Shown in pieces: positions 35,409 to 43,633 of a stretch of 49,399 nucleotides of DNA (the first letter of the stretch is position 1; each line of letters starts with the position of its first letter). The translations under genes and the position numbers were made by a program. Source of the DNA: an uncultured Rhizobium sp. (lineage in GTDB: Bacteria; Pseudomonadota; Alphaproteobacteria; Rhizobiales; Rhizobiaceae); assembly GCA_945952415.1 (NCBI GenBank), contig CAMFIF010000026.1:1-49399 (forward strand), given 5' to 3'. The notes beneath the pieces were generated by a model. That model was not told the DNA's origin. It was given only the letters and a program-made list of their open reading frames with translations, and ran no database searches.

Positions 35409-38287
35409 TACTCCGCCGCTTCCAGCTTGCCGACGATACGGCGGGACTGGCGCGCCTGTTCGTCATATTCCCGCTGCCATTCCGACGGGCCGTTGGAAGG
35501 CGCAACCTGCACCGCGGTCACCTTGTATTCCGGGCAGTTGGTTGCCCAGTCGGAGAAGTCCGTGGTGATGACGTTTGCCTGGGTCGTCGGGTGGTGGAAG
35601 GTCGTATAGACCACACCCGGCGCCACGCGATCGGTGATCGTCGCGCGCAGCGAGGTTTCGCCGGAACGGGAGGCCAGACGGATCCAGTCGCCCTCACGGA
35701 TGCCGCGCTGTTCGGCATCGTGCGGATGGATTTCCAGCACGTCTTCCGCATGCCAGGCGACATTCTCGGTACGACGGGTCTGGGCGCCCACATTGTACTG
35801 GCTGAGAATACGGCCGGTTGTCAGCAGCAGCGGGAAGCGCGGGCCGACCTTTTCGTCGGTTGCCACATATTCCGTGCGGATGAACTTGCCCTTCCCGCGA
35901 ACGAAACCGTTCACATGCATGATCGGCGAACCCTGCGGGTTCTTCTCGTTGAAGGGCCACTGCACCGAGCCGTTCTTTTCGAGATAGTCGTAATTGACCC
36001 AGGCGAAGCTCGGCGTCGTGGCCGCGATTTCGTCCATGATCTCGCTCGGATGGGTGTAGTTCCAGGCAAGACCCATGGCCTGGGCGAGCTTCTGCGTCAC
36101 TTCCCAATCCGCATAGCCGTTCTTCGGCGTCATCACCCGGCGAACCCGGTTGATGCGGCGTTCCGCATTGGTGAAGGTGCCGTCCTTCTCGAGGAATGTC
36201 GAGCCCGGCAGGAAGACGTGGGCATAGTTTGCCGTTTCGTTGAGGAAGAGATCCTGAACGACCACGCATTCCATGGCGGCAAGGCCGGCGGCCACATGCT
36301 TGGTATCCGGGTCGGACTGAAGAATGTCCTCGCCCTGGATGTAGATACCCTTGAAGGTGCCTTCGACGGCCGCATCCAGCATGTTCGGGATGCGAAGGCC
36401 CGGCTCCTTGTTGAGCTCGACGCCCCAGAGCTTTTCGAAGATCTCGCGCGTCGCATCGTCGGAGATATGACGATAGCCCGGCAGCTCGTGCGGGAAGGAG
36501 CCCATGTCACAGGAGCCCTGCACGTTGTTCTGGCCGCGCAGCGGGTTCACGCCCACGCCCTTGCGGCCGATATTGCCGGTCGCCATGGCGAGGTTGGCGA
36601 TCGCCATGACGGTCGTCGAGCCCTGGCTGTGCTCGGTGACGCCGAGGCCGTAATAGATCGCGCCGTTGCCGCCGGTTGCATAGAGACGGGCCGCACCGCG
36701 GATGAGCTGCGGATCGACGCCCGTATAGGCTTCGACCGCTTCCGGGCTGCGCGACGGATCGGAGACGAAGGCCGCCCAGTCCTCGAACTCGGACCAGTCG
36801 CAGCGCTCGCGGATAAAGGCTTCGTTATAGATTCCCTCAGTGACGATCACATGGGCGAGCGCCGTCATCACGGCGACGTTGGTGCCCGGCTTCAGCGGCA
36901 GGTGGTAGGCTGCCTTGATATGGGGGCTGTCGACCAGATCGATGCGGCGCGGATCGATGACGATCAGCTTGGCACCCTGGCGCAGGCGCTTCTTCAGGCG
37001 CGAACCGAAGACCGGGTGACCCTGGGTAGGGTTCGCACCGATGACGATGACGACGTCGGAATCTTCGACCGAATCGAAGTTCTGCGTGCCGGCGGAGGTA
37101 CCGAAGGCCTGGCCGAGACCGTAGCCGGTCGGCGAATGGCAGACGCGGGCGCAGGTGTCGACGTTGTTGTTGCCGAAGCCGGAGCGGATCAGCTTCTGCA
37201 CGAGGAAAGTTTCCTCGTTGGTGCAGCGCGAGGAGGTGATGCCGCCGATGGATTCCCGGCCATACTGATACTGGATGCGGCGGAATTCCGAGGCGACGTG
37301 GGAAAATGCCTCTTCCCAGGTGACTTCACGCCATGGATCGGAGACCTTTTCGCGGATCATCGGGTTCAGGATGCGGTCGCGATGGGTGGCATAGCCATAG
37401 GCAAAGCGGCCCTTGACGCAGGAATGGCCACGGTTTGCCTGACCATCCTTCCACGGCACCATGCGCACCAGCTCTTCGCCGCGCATTTCCGCCTTGAAGG
37501 AGCAGCCGACGCCGCAATAGGCGCAGGTCGTCACCTTGGAATGTTCCGGCTGGCCAATGGCGATCACGGACTTTTCCGTCAGCGTCGCGGTCGGGCAGGC
37601 CTGTACGCAGGCGCCGCAGGACACGCATTCCGATTCCAGGAAGCTCTCATGCATGCCGGGCGAGACGCGGCTGCCGAAGCCACGGCCTTCGATGGTCAGC
37701 GCAAAGGTGCCCTGAACCTCTTCGCAGGCGCGCACGCAGCGCGAGCAGACGATGCACTTGGAGGGATCGTAGGTGAAATAGGGGTTCGACTCGTCCTTCG
37801 GCATCCACTTGGCGTTGATCGCGCCGTTGTTGCGGGCACGAACGTGGTTGTCGCCCTCATAGCCGTAGCGCACGTCACGGAGACCGACGGCGCCTGCCAT
37901 GTCCTGGAGTTCGCAATCGCCATTGGCCGCGCAGGTCAGGCAGTCCAGCGGGTGGTCGGAGATGTAGAGCTCCATGACGCCCTTGCGGATGTCCTTGAGC
38001 TTGCCGGTCTGGGTGTGGACGACCATGCCGGGCGCAACCGGTGTGGTGCAGGAGGCCGGGGTGCCGGCACGGCCTTCGATTTCCACAAGACAGAGTCGGC
38101 ATGAACCGAAGGCATCGACCATGTCGGTTGCGCAGAGCTTCGGAACCGAGATGCCGGCTTCCATCGAAGCGCGCATGACGGAAGTGCCTTCCGGAACGGA
38201 AATGGAAACGCCGTCGATGGTGAGCGTCACCATGGTTTCGGACTTGGAGGCCGGCGTGCCGTAATCGATTTCGTGAACGAGACCCAT
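35408..38287 (-). CDS. fdsA: NAD-dependent formate dehydrogenase subunit alpha (molybdenum catalytic subunit)
   Basis: A 959-residue catalytic subunit oxidising formate to CO2. In order: [2Fe-2S] ferredoxin domain (Cys52, 63, 66, 80); NuoG-like HxxxCxxC segment (111-125); two 4Fe-4S clusters (Cys178/181/184/188 and Cys221/224/227/231); the molybdopterin domain with a further 4Fe-4S cluster (Cys255/258/262/290) and the bis-MGD sites. The molybdenum ligand is Cys383 in RVCHSPTG, so the enzyme is cysteine- not selenocysteine-dependent. It is soluble (no Tat signal). It begins 6 bases after fdsB and its stop overlaps fdhD. Confidence 0.97.
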   Translation of the reverse strand: MGLVHEIDYGTPASKSETMVTLTIDGVSISVPEGTSVMRASMEAGISVPKLCATDMVDAFGSCRLCLVEIEGRAGTPASCTTPVAPGMVVHTQTGKLKDIRKGVMELYISDHPLDCLTCAANGDCELQDMAGAVGLRDVRYGYEGDNHVRARNNGAINAKWMPKDESNPYFTYDPSKCIVCSRCVRACEEVQGTFALTIEGRGFGSRVSPGMHESFLESECVSCGACVQACPTATLTEKSVIAIGQPEHSKVTTCAYCGVGCSFKAEMRGEELVRMVPWKDGQANRGHSCVKGRFAYGYATHRDRILNPMIREKVSDPWREVTWEEAFSHVASEFRRIQYQYGRESIGGITSSRCTNEETFLVQKLIRSGFGNNNVDTCARVCHSPTGYGLGQAFGTSAGTQNFDSVEDSDVVIVIGANPTQGHPVFGSRLKKRLRQGAKLIVIDPRRIDLVDSPHIKAAYHLPLKPGTNVAVMTALAHVIVTEGIYNEAFIRERCDWSEFEDWAAFVSDPSRSPEAVEAYTGVDPQLIRGAARLYATGGNGAIYYGLGVTEHSQGSTTVMAIANLAMATGNIGRKGVGVNPLRGQNNVQGSCDMGSFPHELPGYRHISDDATREIFEKLWGVELNKEPGLRIPNMLDAAVEGTFKGIYIQGEDILQSDPDTKHVAAGLAAMECVVVQDLFLNETANYAHVFLPGSTFLEKDGTFTNAERRINRVRRVMTPKNGYADWEVTQKLAQAMGLAWNYTHPSEIMDEIAATTPSFAWVNYDYLEKNGSVQWPFNEKNPQGSPIMHVNGFVRGKGKFIRTEYVATDEKVGPRFPLLLTTGRILSQYNVGAQTRRTENVAWHAEDVLEIHPHDAEQRGIREGDWIRLASRSGETSLRATITDRVAPGVVYTTFHHPTTQANVITTDFSDWATNCPEYKVTAVQVAPSNGPSEWQREYDEQARQSRRIVGKLEAAE

Positions 38288-38293
38288 CGTTTC

Positions 38294-39850
38294 TTACTCC
38301 GCAGCGTCAGCAAAAGGGGTGGGGGCAAAATCTTCGGGGAAGTGCGTCATCGCGCTCATGACCGGGTAGGGCGTAAAGCCGCCCAGCGCGCAGAGCGAGC
38401 CGAACTTCATGGTATTGCAGAGGTCCTGAAGCAGGGCCTTGTTCTTTTCGGGTTCGATGCCCCGGGCGATCTTGTCGGCGGTTTCCACGCCGCGCGTGGA
38501 GCCGATGCGGCAGGGCGTGCACTTGCCACAGCTTTCGACCGCGCAGAATTCCATGGCAAAGCGAGCCTGCTTCAGCATGTCGGCGGTATCATCGAAGACG
38601 ACGATGCCGGCATGGCCGATAAGACCGTCCTTTGCCGCAAAGGCTTCGTAGTCAAAGGGCGTATCGAAGAGCGCGCGCGGGAAATAGGCGCCGAGCGGAC
38701 CGCCCACCTGCACGGCTTTCACCGGGCGGCCGGAGGCCGTGCCGCCGCCGATCTGGTCGACGATTTCGCCGAGCGTCAATCCGAAGGCAACTTCATAGAG
38801 GCCACCATGCTTGACGTTGCCGGCGATCTGCAGCGGGATCGTGCCGCGCGACCGGCCCATGCCGAAATCGCGGTAATAGGCAGCGCCCCTGGCCATGATG
38901 ACCGGCACGGAGGCGAGCGAGATCACGTTGTTGATCACGGTCGGCTTGCCGAACAGGCCCTTGTGCGCCGGAAGCGGCGGCTTGGCGCGCACGATGCCGC
39001 GCTTGCCTTCGAGCGAATTCAGGAGAGCGGTTTCCTCCCCGCAGACATAGGCACCCGCGCCGACGCGGACTTCCATGTCGAAGCTGTTGGCAGAGCCAAG
39101 GACCGATACGCCCAGAACACCGGCGGCGCGCGCCACCTGGATTGCAGCGTTCATAGCCTCGATCGCATGCGGATATTCCGAGCGAATGTAGATGAAGCCC
39201 TTGGTGGCACCCGTTGCGATGCCGGCAATCGCCATGCCTTCGATCACCACGAAGGGATCGCCTTCCATGATCATGCGGTCGGCAAAGGTGCCGCTGTCGC
39301 CTTCGTCGGCATTGCAGACGATATATTTGCGATCATCGACCGCCTGAAGAACCGTGTTCCACTTGATGCCTGTGGGGAAGCCGGCGCCGCCGCGGCCGCG
39401 CAGGCCCGAATCGGTGACTTCCTTGACGATCTCGGCCGGCGTCAGGGCGACGGCGCGCTTCAGACCTTCAAGACCGCCATGGGCCTTGTAATCTTCCAGC
39501 GACAGCGGATCGGTAATGCCGCAACGGGCAAAGGTGAGGCGGGTCTGGTTCTTCAGGAAGGGGATTTCTTCCGTCTTCCCGAGACAGAGGCCATGGGCGG
39601 AACCCTTCTCGAAGCCGGCGGCGAAAAGGCTGTCCACGTCGGAAAGCTTGACCGGGCCATAGGCAATCCGGCCTTCCGCGGTTTCCACTTCGACCATTGG
39701 CTCCAGCCAGTGCATGCCGCGCGAGCCGTTGCGCACGACCCGGAGGTCGAGGCCGCGGGCCTTGCCCAGTTCGGCAACGCGCGCCGCCACCTTGTTGGCG
39801 CCGAGCGCGACGGCTGCGGCATCGCGGGGAACGAAGATACGAATGGTCAT
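38294..39850 (-). CDS. fdsB: NAD-dependent formate dehydrogenase subunit beta (diaphorase)
   Basis: A 518-residue NuoF-like subunit that hands electrons to NAD+. An N-terminal thioredoxin-like region (about 1-110) is followed by the FMN/NADH-binding GRGGAGFPTGIKWN (152-165) and the 4Fe-4S site Cys441, Cys444, Cys447 and Cys487. Length and order match FdsB of other proteobacteria. Its ATG overlaps the stop of fdsG (ATGA). It forms the FMN-containing half of the diaphorase with FdsG. Confidence 0.97.
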   Translation of the reverse strand: MTIRIFVPRDAAAVALGANKVAARVAELGKARGLDLRVVRNGSRGMHWLEPMVEVETAEGRIAYGPVKLSDVDSLFAAGFEKGSAHGLCLGKTEEIPFLKNQTRLTFARCGITDPLSLEDYKAHGGLEGLKRAVALTPAEIVKEVTDSGLRGRGGAGFPTGIKWNTVLQAVDDRKYIVCNADEGDSGTFADRMIMEGDPFVVIEGMAIAGIATGATKGFIYIRSEYPHAIEAMNAAIQVARAAGVLGVSVLGSANSFDMEVRVGAGAYVCGEETALLNSLEGKRGIVRAKPPLPAHKGLFGKPTVINNVISLASVPVIMARGAAYYRDFGMGRSRGTIPLQIAGNVKHGGLYEVAFGLTLGEIVDQIGGGTASGRPVKAVQVGGPLGAYFPRALFDTPFDYEAFAAKDGLIGHAGIVVFDDTADMLKQARFAMEFCAVESCGKCTPCRIGSTRGVETADKIARGIEPEKNKALLQDLCNTMKFGSLCALGGFTPYPVMSAMTHFPEDFAPTPFADAAE

Positions 39851-40326
39851 TTGCGCGCCTCCTGAACCAGCTCGTCGATTGCCGCGCCATCGAGGCGGCC
39901 GTGAATTTCGCCGTCCAGCATCGCCGCCGGCGCGCAGGAACAGAGTCCGAGACAGTAGACCGGCTCCAGCGTGACCGAGCCGTCGAGCGTCGTCTGGTGG
40001 AAATCGATGCCAAGAAGCTTCTTCACCCGTTCGGCGAGGGCATCGCCGCCCATCGACTGACAGGCTTCTGCGCGACAGATCTTCAGCACGTGGCGGCCGG
40101 CGGGATGGTTGCGATAGTCGTGATAGAAGGTCATCACGCCATGAACTTCCGCCCGCGACAGGTTCAGCGCCTCGGCGATGACGGGCAGGCTTTCCTGCGG
40201 CACGAAGCCGAATTCGTCCTGAACTTCGTGAAGGATAGGCAGAAGCGGCCCTTCAAGGCCGATCAGGCGATCCACGATCGCCTGGGTGCGCTGGGTCAGA
40301 TCGCCCGCTGCAACATTCAAGGTCAT
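39847..40326 (-). CDS. fdsG: NAD-dependent formate dehydrogenase subunit gamma
   Basis: A 159-residue NuoE-like subunit carrying a [2Fe-2S] cluster bound by four cysteines (84, 89, 125 and 129 from the chosen start: CRAEAC and CLGLCSC). The start is ATG 40326, preceded by GGGAG at about 8 bases; a TTG directly before it is not used. First gene of the fds operon, with the promoter and operator upstream at 40463-40526. Confidence 0.95.
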   Translation of the reverse strand: MTLNVAAGDLTQRTQAIVDRLIGLEGPLLPILHEVQDEFGFVPQESLPVIAEALNLSRAEVHGVMTFYHDYRNHPAGRHVLKICRAEACQSMGGDALAERVKKLLGIDFHQTTLDGSVTLEPVYCLGLCSCAPAAMLDGEIHGRLDGAAIDELVQEARK

Positions 40327-40462
40327 CAACGCGTCTCCCGAAGGCTCTCGGCGCCGTACCCGCGGATTTCTCTAGCGAAGACAGACGACCGTGCCGGATC
40401 TGAAAGGATTGGAACGGGGCAACGTGGCCGGAACTCTGTCGGACGCCGCTCGCATGACCACC

Positions 40463-40491
40463 AGTGTCTCAGGCGCTGGCACCACGGTCAA
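40463..40491 (-). promoter_or_regulatory. Predicted fds operon promoter
   Basis: Minus-strand -35 TTGACC (40491-40486), 17-base spacer, -10 GACACT (40468-40463). Transcription would start near 40456, giving an untranslated leader of about 130 bases before fdsG. The weak -10 fits an activator-dependent promoter. A second ATTGAC copy lies 18 bases further upstream. Confidence 0.45.
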
Positions 40492-40511
40492 TAATGCAGT
40501 TCCGTCAATCG

Positions 40512-40526
40512 ATAGAAAATTTCTAT
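40512..40526. promoter_or_regulatory. Putative LysR-type operator of the fds operon
   Basis: ATAGAAA-A-TTTCTAT is a perfect 15-base palindrome of the form ATAG-N7-CTAT (also AT-N11-AT). Its centre (40519) lies about 63 bases upstream of the inferred start at 40456, the usual site for LysR activator binding. It overlaps the TAG stop codon of the lysR gene itself (40523-40525). Confidence 0.6.
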
Positions 40527-41419
40527 TGAACGCCATTTTTCTCGCTGAGCGCCCTCGCTTCATGCAAAAGCGCCGAGACGAGTGGCGTATAGGGTTCGCG
40601 ATGTGTCGCAATCAGACCAACCACGTGGTTGGTGTCCGGCTCCGTGATCGGAATGGCGCGGATTTCGCCCGGAAAACCAAAGGATTCCGCCGCATGCAGC
40701 GGCATGATCGAGGACCAGCGACCAGTTCGCAAATGGGAGAAGAGCACGATCATGGAGTTCGATTCGAGTGTCGGCTTCACCGTTACGCCGGCTTCGGCGA
40801 AATGCTGGTTGATGATGCGCCGGTTCTGCATGTCGGGCGTCAATAGACAAAGCCTAAGATCTGAAACATCCTTCCAGCTTACGCTTTCCATGCCCGCAAA
40901 GCGCCCGTCCCGGGCGGTGATCAGGTGATAGCGTTCGGCATAGAGGGGCACGCTGGTTACCCGCCCCAGCGGCTCGTTTTCCAGATAGGTGATGCCGGCG
41001 TCGATCTCGAGGTTTTCGAGCTGGCTCAGCACCTGCAGCGAGGTGCAGGAGGACACGGAGATGGTCACGTCGGGGTGCTTTTCCTGAAAGGGCGCGGTGA
41101 TCTGTTGCACCATCGAGAGGGCGGTCGGAATGGCGGCCAGCCGGATATGGCCGGTCAGGCCTTTCTTGGCCGCCTGCATTTCCTGGCGCATGGTGCGCGC
41201 GTCGCCGACGATGCGGCGCGCCCATTCGAGCACCCGCTGCCCTTCCGGCGTCAAGCCCTGAAACCGGGAGCCGCGCACCACGAGGCTCACACCGAGCTGA
41301 TCTTCCAGCTGCCGGATCGCCGCCGAAAGCGTCGGCTGGGAAATCCCGAGTTCTTCAGCGGCCCGGGCGAAATGGCGTTCGCGCGCCAATGCGATGAAAT
41401 ATTCCAGCTTGTCGATCAT
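40523..41419 (-). CDS. LysR family regulator, probable activator of fds
   Basis: A 298-residue LysR regulator. The winged helix-turn-helix lies at residues 1-60 (ALARERHFARAAEELGISQPTLSAAIRQLE, seen as typical blocks) and the effector domain follows. It lies directly upstream of fdsGBA-fdhD-fdsD on the same strand, where FdsR-type regulators are usually found, so formate is the likely signal or an indirect one; this is inference. ATG 41419 has AGGGGAAAGC upstream. The frame stays open far upstream, but that region is not coding. Its stop codon lies inside the fds operator. Confidence 0.9.
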   Translation of the reverse strand: MIDKLEYFIALARERHFARAAEELGISQPTLSAAIRQLEDQLGVSLVVRGSRFQGLTPEGQRVLEWARRIVGDARTMRQEMQAAKKGLTGHIRLAAIPTALSMVQQITAPFQEKHPDVTISVSSCTSLQVLSQLENLEIDAGITYLENEPLGRVTSVPLYAERYHLITARDGRFAGMESVSWKDVSDLRLCLLTPDMQNRRIINQHFAEAGVTVKPTLESNSMIVLFSHLRTGRWSSIMPLHAAESFGFPGEIRAIPITEPDTNHVVGLIATHREPYTPLVSALLHEARALSEKNGVQ

Positions 41420-41510
41420 GCTTTCCCCTGCCGGCTTCGACACCCATTGTGGCGTCTCTGCCGCCCCGCTGCAATCTTGGCCTTCACCATGGGGTCTGCG
41501 CCATGCCCGT

Positions 41511-41550
41511 TTGCTATTTTGCTTTCGTTTTATTCGCTTTTTTCTATGAT
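41511..41550 (+). promoter_or_regulatory. Promoter region of the deoR-type gene
   Basis: -10 TATGAT (41545-41550) matches the consensus at five of six bases; the -35 is poor. Two TTCG repeats (41524-41527 and 41533-41536) nine bases apart lie over the -35 zone and could be operator half-sites. The 165-base gap is shared with the divergent lysR gene. Confidence 0.35.
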
Positions 41551-41584
41551 GTGAAAACCGTAGCCAGAAAACGGAGCGCAACCC

Positions 41585-42352
41585 ATGTTCCTTACCGACC
41601 GCCAGGCGGAAATTCTTGCCATTGCCAAGGCGGAGGGACGGGTGCAGGTCGAGGATCTCGCGCAGCGTTTTTCGGTGACGCCGCAGACCATTCGCAAGGA
41701 TCTGAACGATCTTTGCGAAAGCCGGGCGCTCACCCGCATTCACGGCGGCGCGCTTTTTCCAAGCGGAACCGAAAATGTGAAATATGAAGCCCGCCGTTCC
41801 ATCGCGGCTGCGGAGAAACAGGCGATCGGACGGGCGGCGGCGGCGCTCATTCCCAGCAATGCCTCGCTGTTCATTAATATCGGCACCACCACCGAGGCGG
41901 TCGGCGAGGCGCTGCGCAATCATCGTGACCTGATGGTCATTACCAACAACATCAATGTGGCGAACCGGCTCCGGCTCTTTCCCGGCATCGAGGTGGTGAT
42001 TGCGGGCGGCGTGGTGCGCGGCTCCGATGGGGGCATCGTCGGCGAGGCTGCGGTCGATTTTATCAAGCAGTTCAAGGTGGATTTCGCTGTGATCGGCGCA
42101 TCGGCGATCGATGAGGATGGCGCGATCCTCGATTTCGACTTTCGCGAGGTCAAGGTCGCCCAGGCGATCATCGCCAATGCCCGTCATGTGATTCTGGTCG
42201 CGGATTCCACCAAGTTCGAGCGCACAGCGCCCGTCCGCATCGGCCATCTCTCCCAGGTCCACAGCTTCATTACCGATGAATGCAGGCTCGACAAGCTCCG
42301 GCAGATCGCGGCCGAGAAGGGTGTTGAACTGATTGAAACCGGCGCCGGTTAA
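41585..42352 (+). CDS. DeoR/GlpR family transcriptional regulator
   Basis: A 255-residue sugar-responsive repressor. The DeoR helix-turn-helix (residues 1-57) includes VEDLAQRFSVTPQTIRKDLN, followed by ALTRIHGGA. The C-terminal sugar-phosphate-binding domain contains NIGTTTEAVGEAL and the later ADSTKFERTAPVR, both typical of GlpR-like members. GGAG lies 8 bases before the ATG. The likely effector is a sugar or polyol phosphate; the SDR gene 428 bases downstream is a possible target. It may instead control genes elsewhere. Confidence 0.9.
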   Translation: MFLTDRQAEILAIAKAEGRVQVEDLAQRFSVTPQTIRKDLNDLCESRALTRIHGGALFPSGTENVKYEARRSIAAAEKQAIGRAAAALIPSNASLFINIGTTTEAVGEALRNHRDLMVITNNINVANRLRLFPGIEVVIAGGVVRGSDGGIVGEAAVDFIKQFKVDFAVIGASAIDEDGAILDFDFREVKVAQAIIANARHVILVADSTKFERTAPVRIGHLSQVHSFITDECRLDKLRQIAAEKGVELIETGAG

Positions 42353-42462
42353 TATGGTTCGCTTCGGTATCATTCGGACATTCTGAAATTCAAATGCAAC
42401 GAAAGCTTGAGGTAAGCATGGCGCACTATTCAGGACTTCCCCGCGACTGTGAGGACATTGCC

Positions 42463-42576
42463 ATGGCATATGATTGGAAGGGTGAAGAAACTGCGCGACG
42501 GCAGGAAGTGAAAATCGCTGTTTCGGTCGCAGTGGTAACGCTTGTTTTGTTTGCCTTGATTCCGCTTTTCATTTGA
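42463..42576 (+). CDS. Tiny tail-anchored membrane protein, hypothetical
   Basis: A 37-residue open frame, MAYDWKGEETARRQEVKIAV then a hydrophobic helix to the end. A charged N-terminal half followed by one terminal membrane helix is the usual shape of small membrane proteins. GAGG lies 8 bases before ATG 42463; an in-frame ATG at 42418 (52 residues) also has GAGG at 5 bases. A strong terminator hairpin starts 16 bases after its stop. No family recognised; support is structural and positional only. Confidence 0.45.
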   Translation: MAYDWKGEETARRQEVKIAVSVAVVTLVLFALIPLFI

Positions 42577-42591
42577 GTGTCGAATTGAGCC

Positions 42592-42638
42592 CCGCCCGGA
42601 TCCTCTCCCCCGCTTCCGGAGAGGAAACCGGGCGGTTT
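42592..42638 (+). terminator. Terminator hairpin after the small membrane protein gene
   Basis: CCGCCCGG (42592-42599) pairs with CCGGGCGG (42628-42635), and TCCTCTCC (42601-42608) with GGAGAGGA (42618-42625), 16 base pairs with one small bulge, then TTT. It closes the deoR-small gene unit before the SDR. Confidence 0.75.
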
Positions 42639-42779
42639 CCAACAGTTTTACAGGGATGATCCGGGTTTATATGCTTGGTTTCGGCGGCAAAACTCGCTAG
42701 AGCTTGTGCCACAGGGAGATCTACCCGAAATTGAGTTTTTCTTTCTGTCCTGTCGAGAGTCAATTCCACCCGGATCATT

Positions 42780-43547
42780 ATGCTCCACGCCTTTGAGATT
42801 GCCGGACGTACTGCCGTGATCACGGGCGCTGCACGGGGTATCGGCCGGGCGATTGCCGAAGCCTTTGTCAGGGCCGGCGCCAGCGTTCATCTTCTCGACA
42901 GGGATGTGCAGCAGGGCGAAGAAGTCCTGCGCTATCTGGATTCGCTTCGCCCGGGCCAGGCCGAATTTACGGCGCTCGATGTATCCGATGAGGCAGCGGT
43001 CCGGCGGGTGGCAGACGGGATCTGCCGCGAGCGCATTCCAGACATTCTGGTCAACAATGCCGGTATCGTCAGCAATACCCCCTTTGCCGATCTCACCCAT
43101 GCCCAGTGGCAGGAGGTGGTCAACATCAATCTCGGCGGTACGTTCCTCTGCATGCAGGCCTTCGGCTGCGAGATGGTGAAGGCGAAGCGGGGCGCGATCG
43201 TCAATATTTCCTCGATTTGCGGCGATGTGGCGGCCGTTCCCCAGTCGCAGACCGCCTATGATGCCAGCAAGGCCGGGGTGAACCAGCTCACCCGTTCGCT
43301 GGCGGCCGAATGGGCCCGTCACGGCGTGCGGGTGAATGCAGTCGCGCCCGGCTATGTGGCGACGGACATGACCCTTGCCGGCCGTAAGAACCAGATGTGC
43401 TACAAGACCTGGATCCGCATGACACCCATGGCGCGCTTCGCGGAGCCGGAGGAGATTGCCAATTCGGTGGTCTTCCTTGCCTCCGATGCGGCGAGCTTCA
43501 TCACAGGCACGGTGCTCATGGCGGATGGCGGTTACACCGCCATTTGA
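42780..43547 (+). CDS. Short-chain dehydrogenase/reductase (classical SDR, polyol-type)
   Basis: A 255-residue NAD(P)-dependent oxidoreductase. Motifs: TGAARGIG (15-22), NNAG (92-95), Ser144, Tyr160 and Lys164, and a C-terminal GGYTAI. The active-site set is complete. The closest style is the sugar/polyol dehydrogenase branch, which agrees with the DeoR regulator upstream, but the substrate is unknown. No clear ribosome site precedes ATG 42780. dxr begins 86 bases after its stop. It differs from the SDR near sucB and is not a recent duplicate by eye. Confidence 0.87.
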   Translation: MLHAFEIAGRTAVITGAARGIGRAIAEAFVRAGASVHLLDRDVQQGEEVLRYLDSLRPGQAEFTALDVSDEAAVRRVADGICRERIPDILVNNAGIVSNTPFADLTHAQWQEVVNINLGGTFLCMQAFGCEMVKAKRGAIVNISSICGDVAAVPQSQTAYDASKAGVNQLTRSLAAEWARHGVRVNAVAPGYVATDMTLAGRKNQMCYKTWIRMTPMARFAEPEEIANSVVFLASDAASFITGTVLMADGGYTAI

Positions 43548-43633
43548 AGCGGGTCACGCCTATCCCGCCCCGGTCGCTTGTTGCCGCGCGGGAAAGCCGA
43601 TAGAGGAAGCGGAAGGCTTACAGGATACTCACC

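Noticed and set aside
35591..38104. 837-codon plus-strand open frame over fdsA
   Set aside because: Antisense shadow of fdsA, with His/Asp/Arg-rich low-complexity composition. The minus-strand frame has every Fe-S and molybdenum motif.
41420..42469. 350 extra codons upstream of the fds lysR gene
   Set aside because: They overlap the DeoR gene on the other strand. The helix-turn-helix begins at ATG 41419, which has its own ribosome site.
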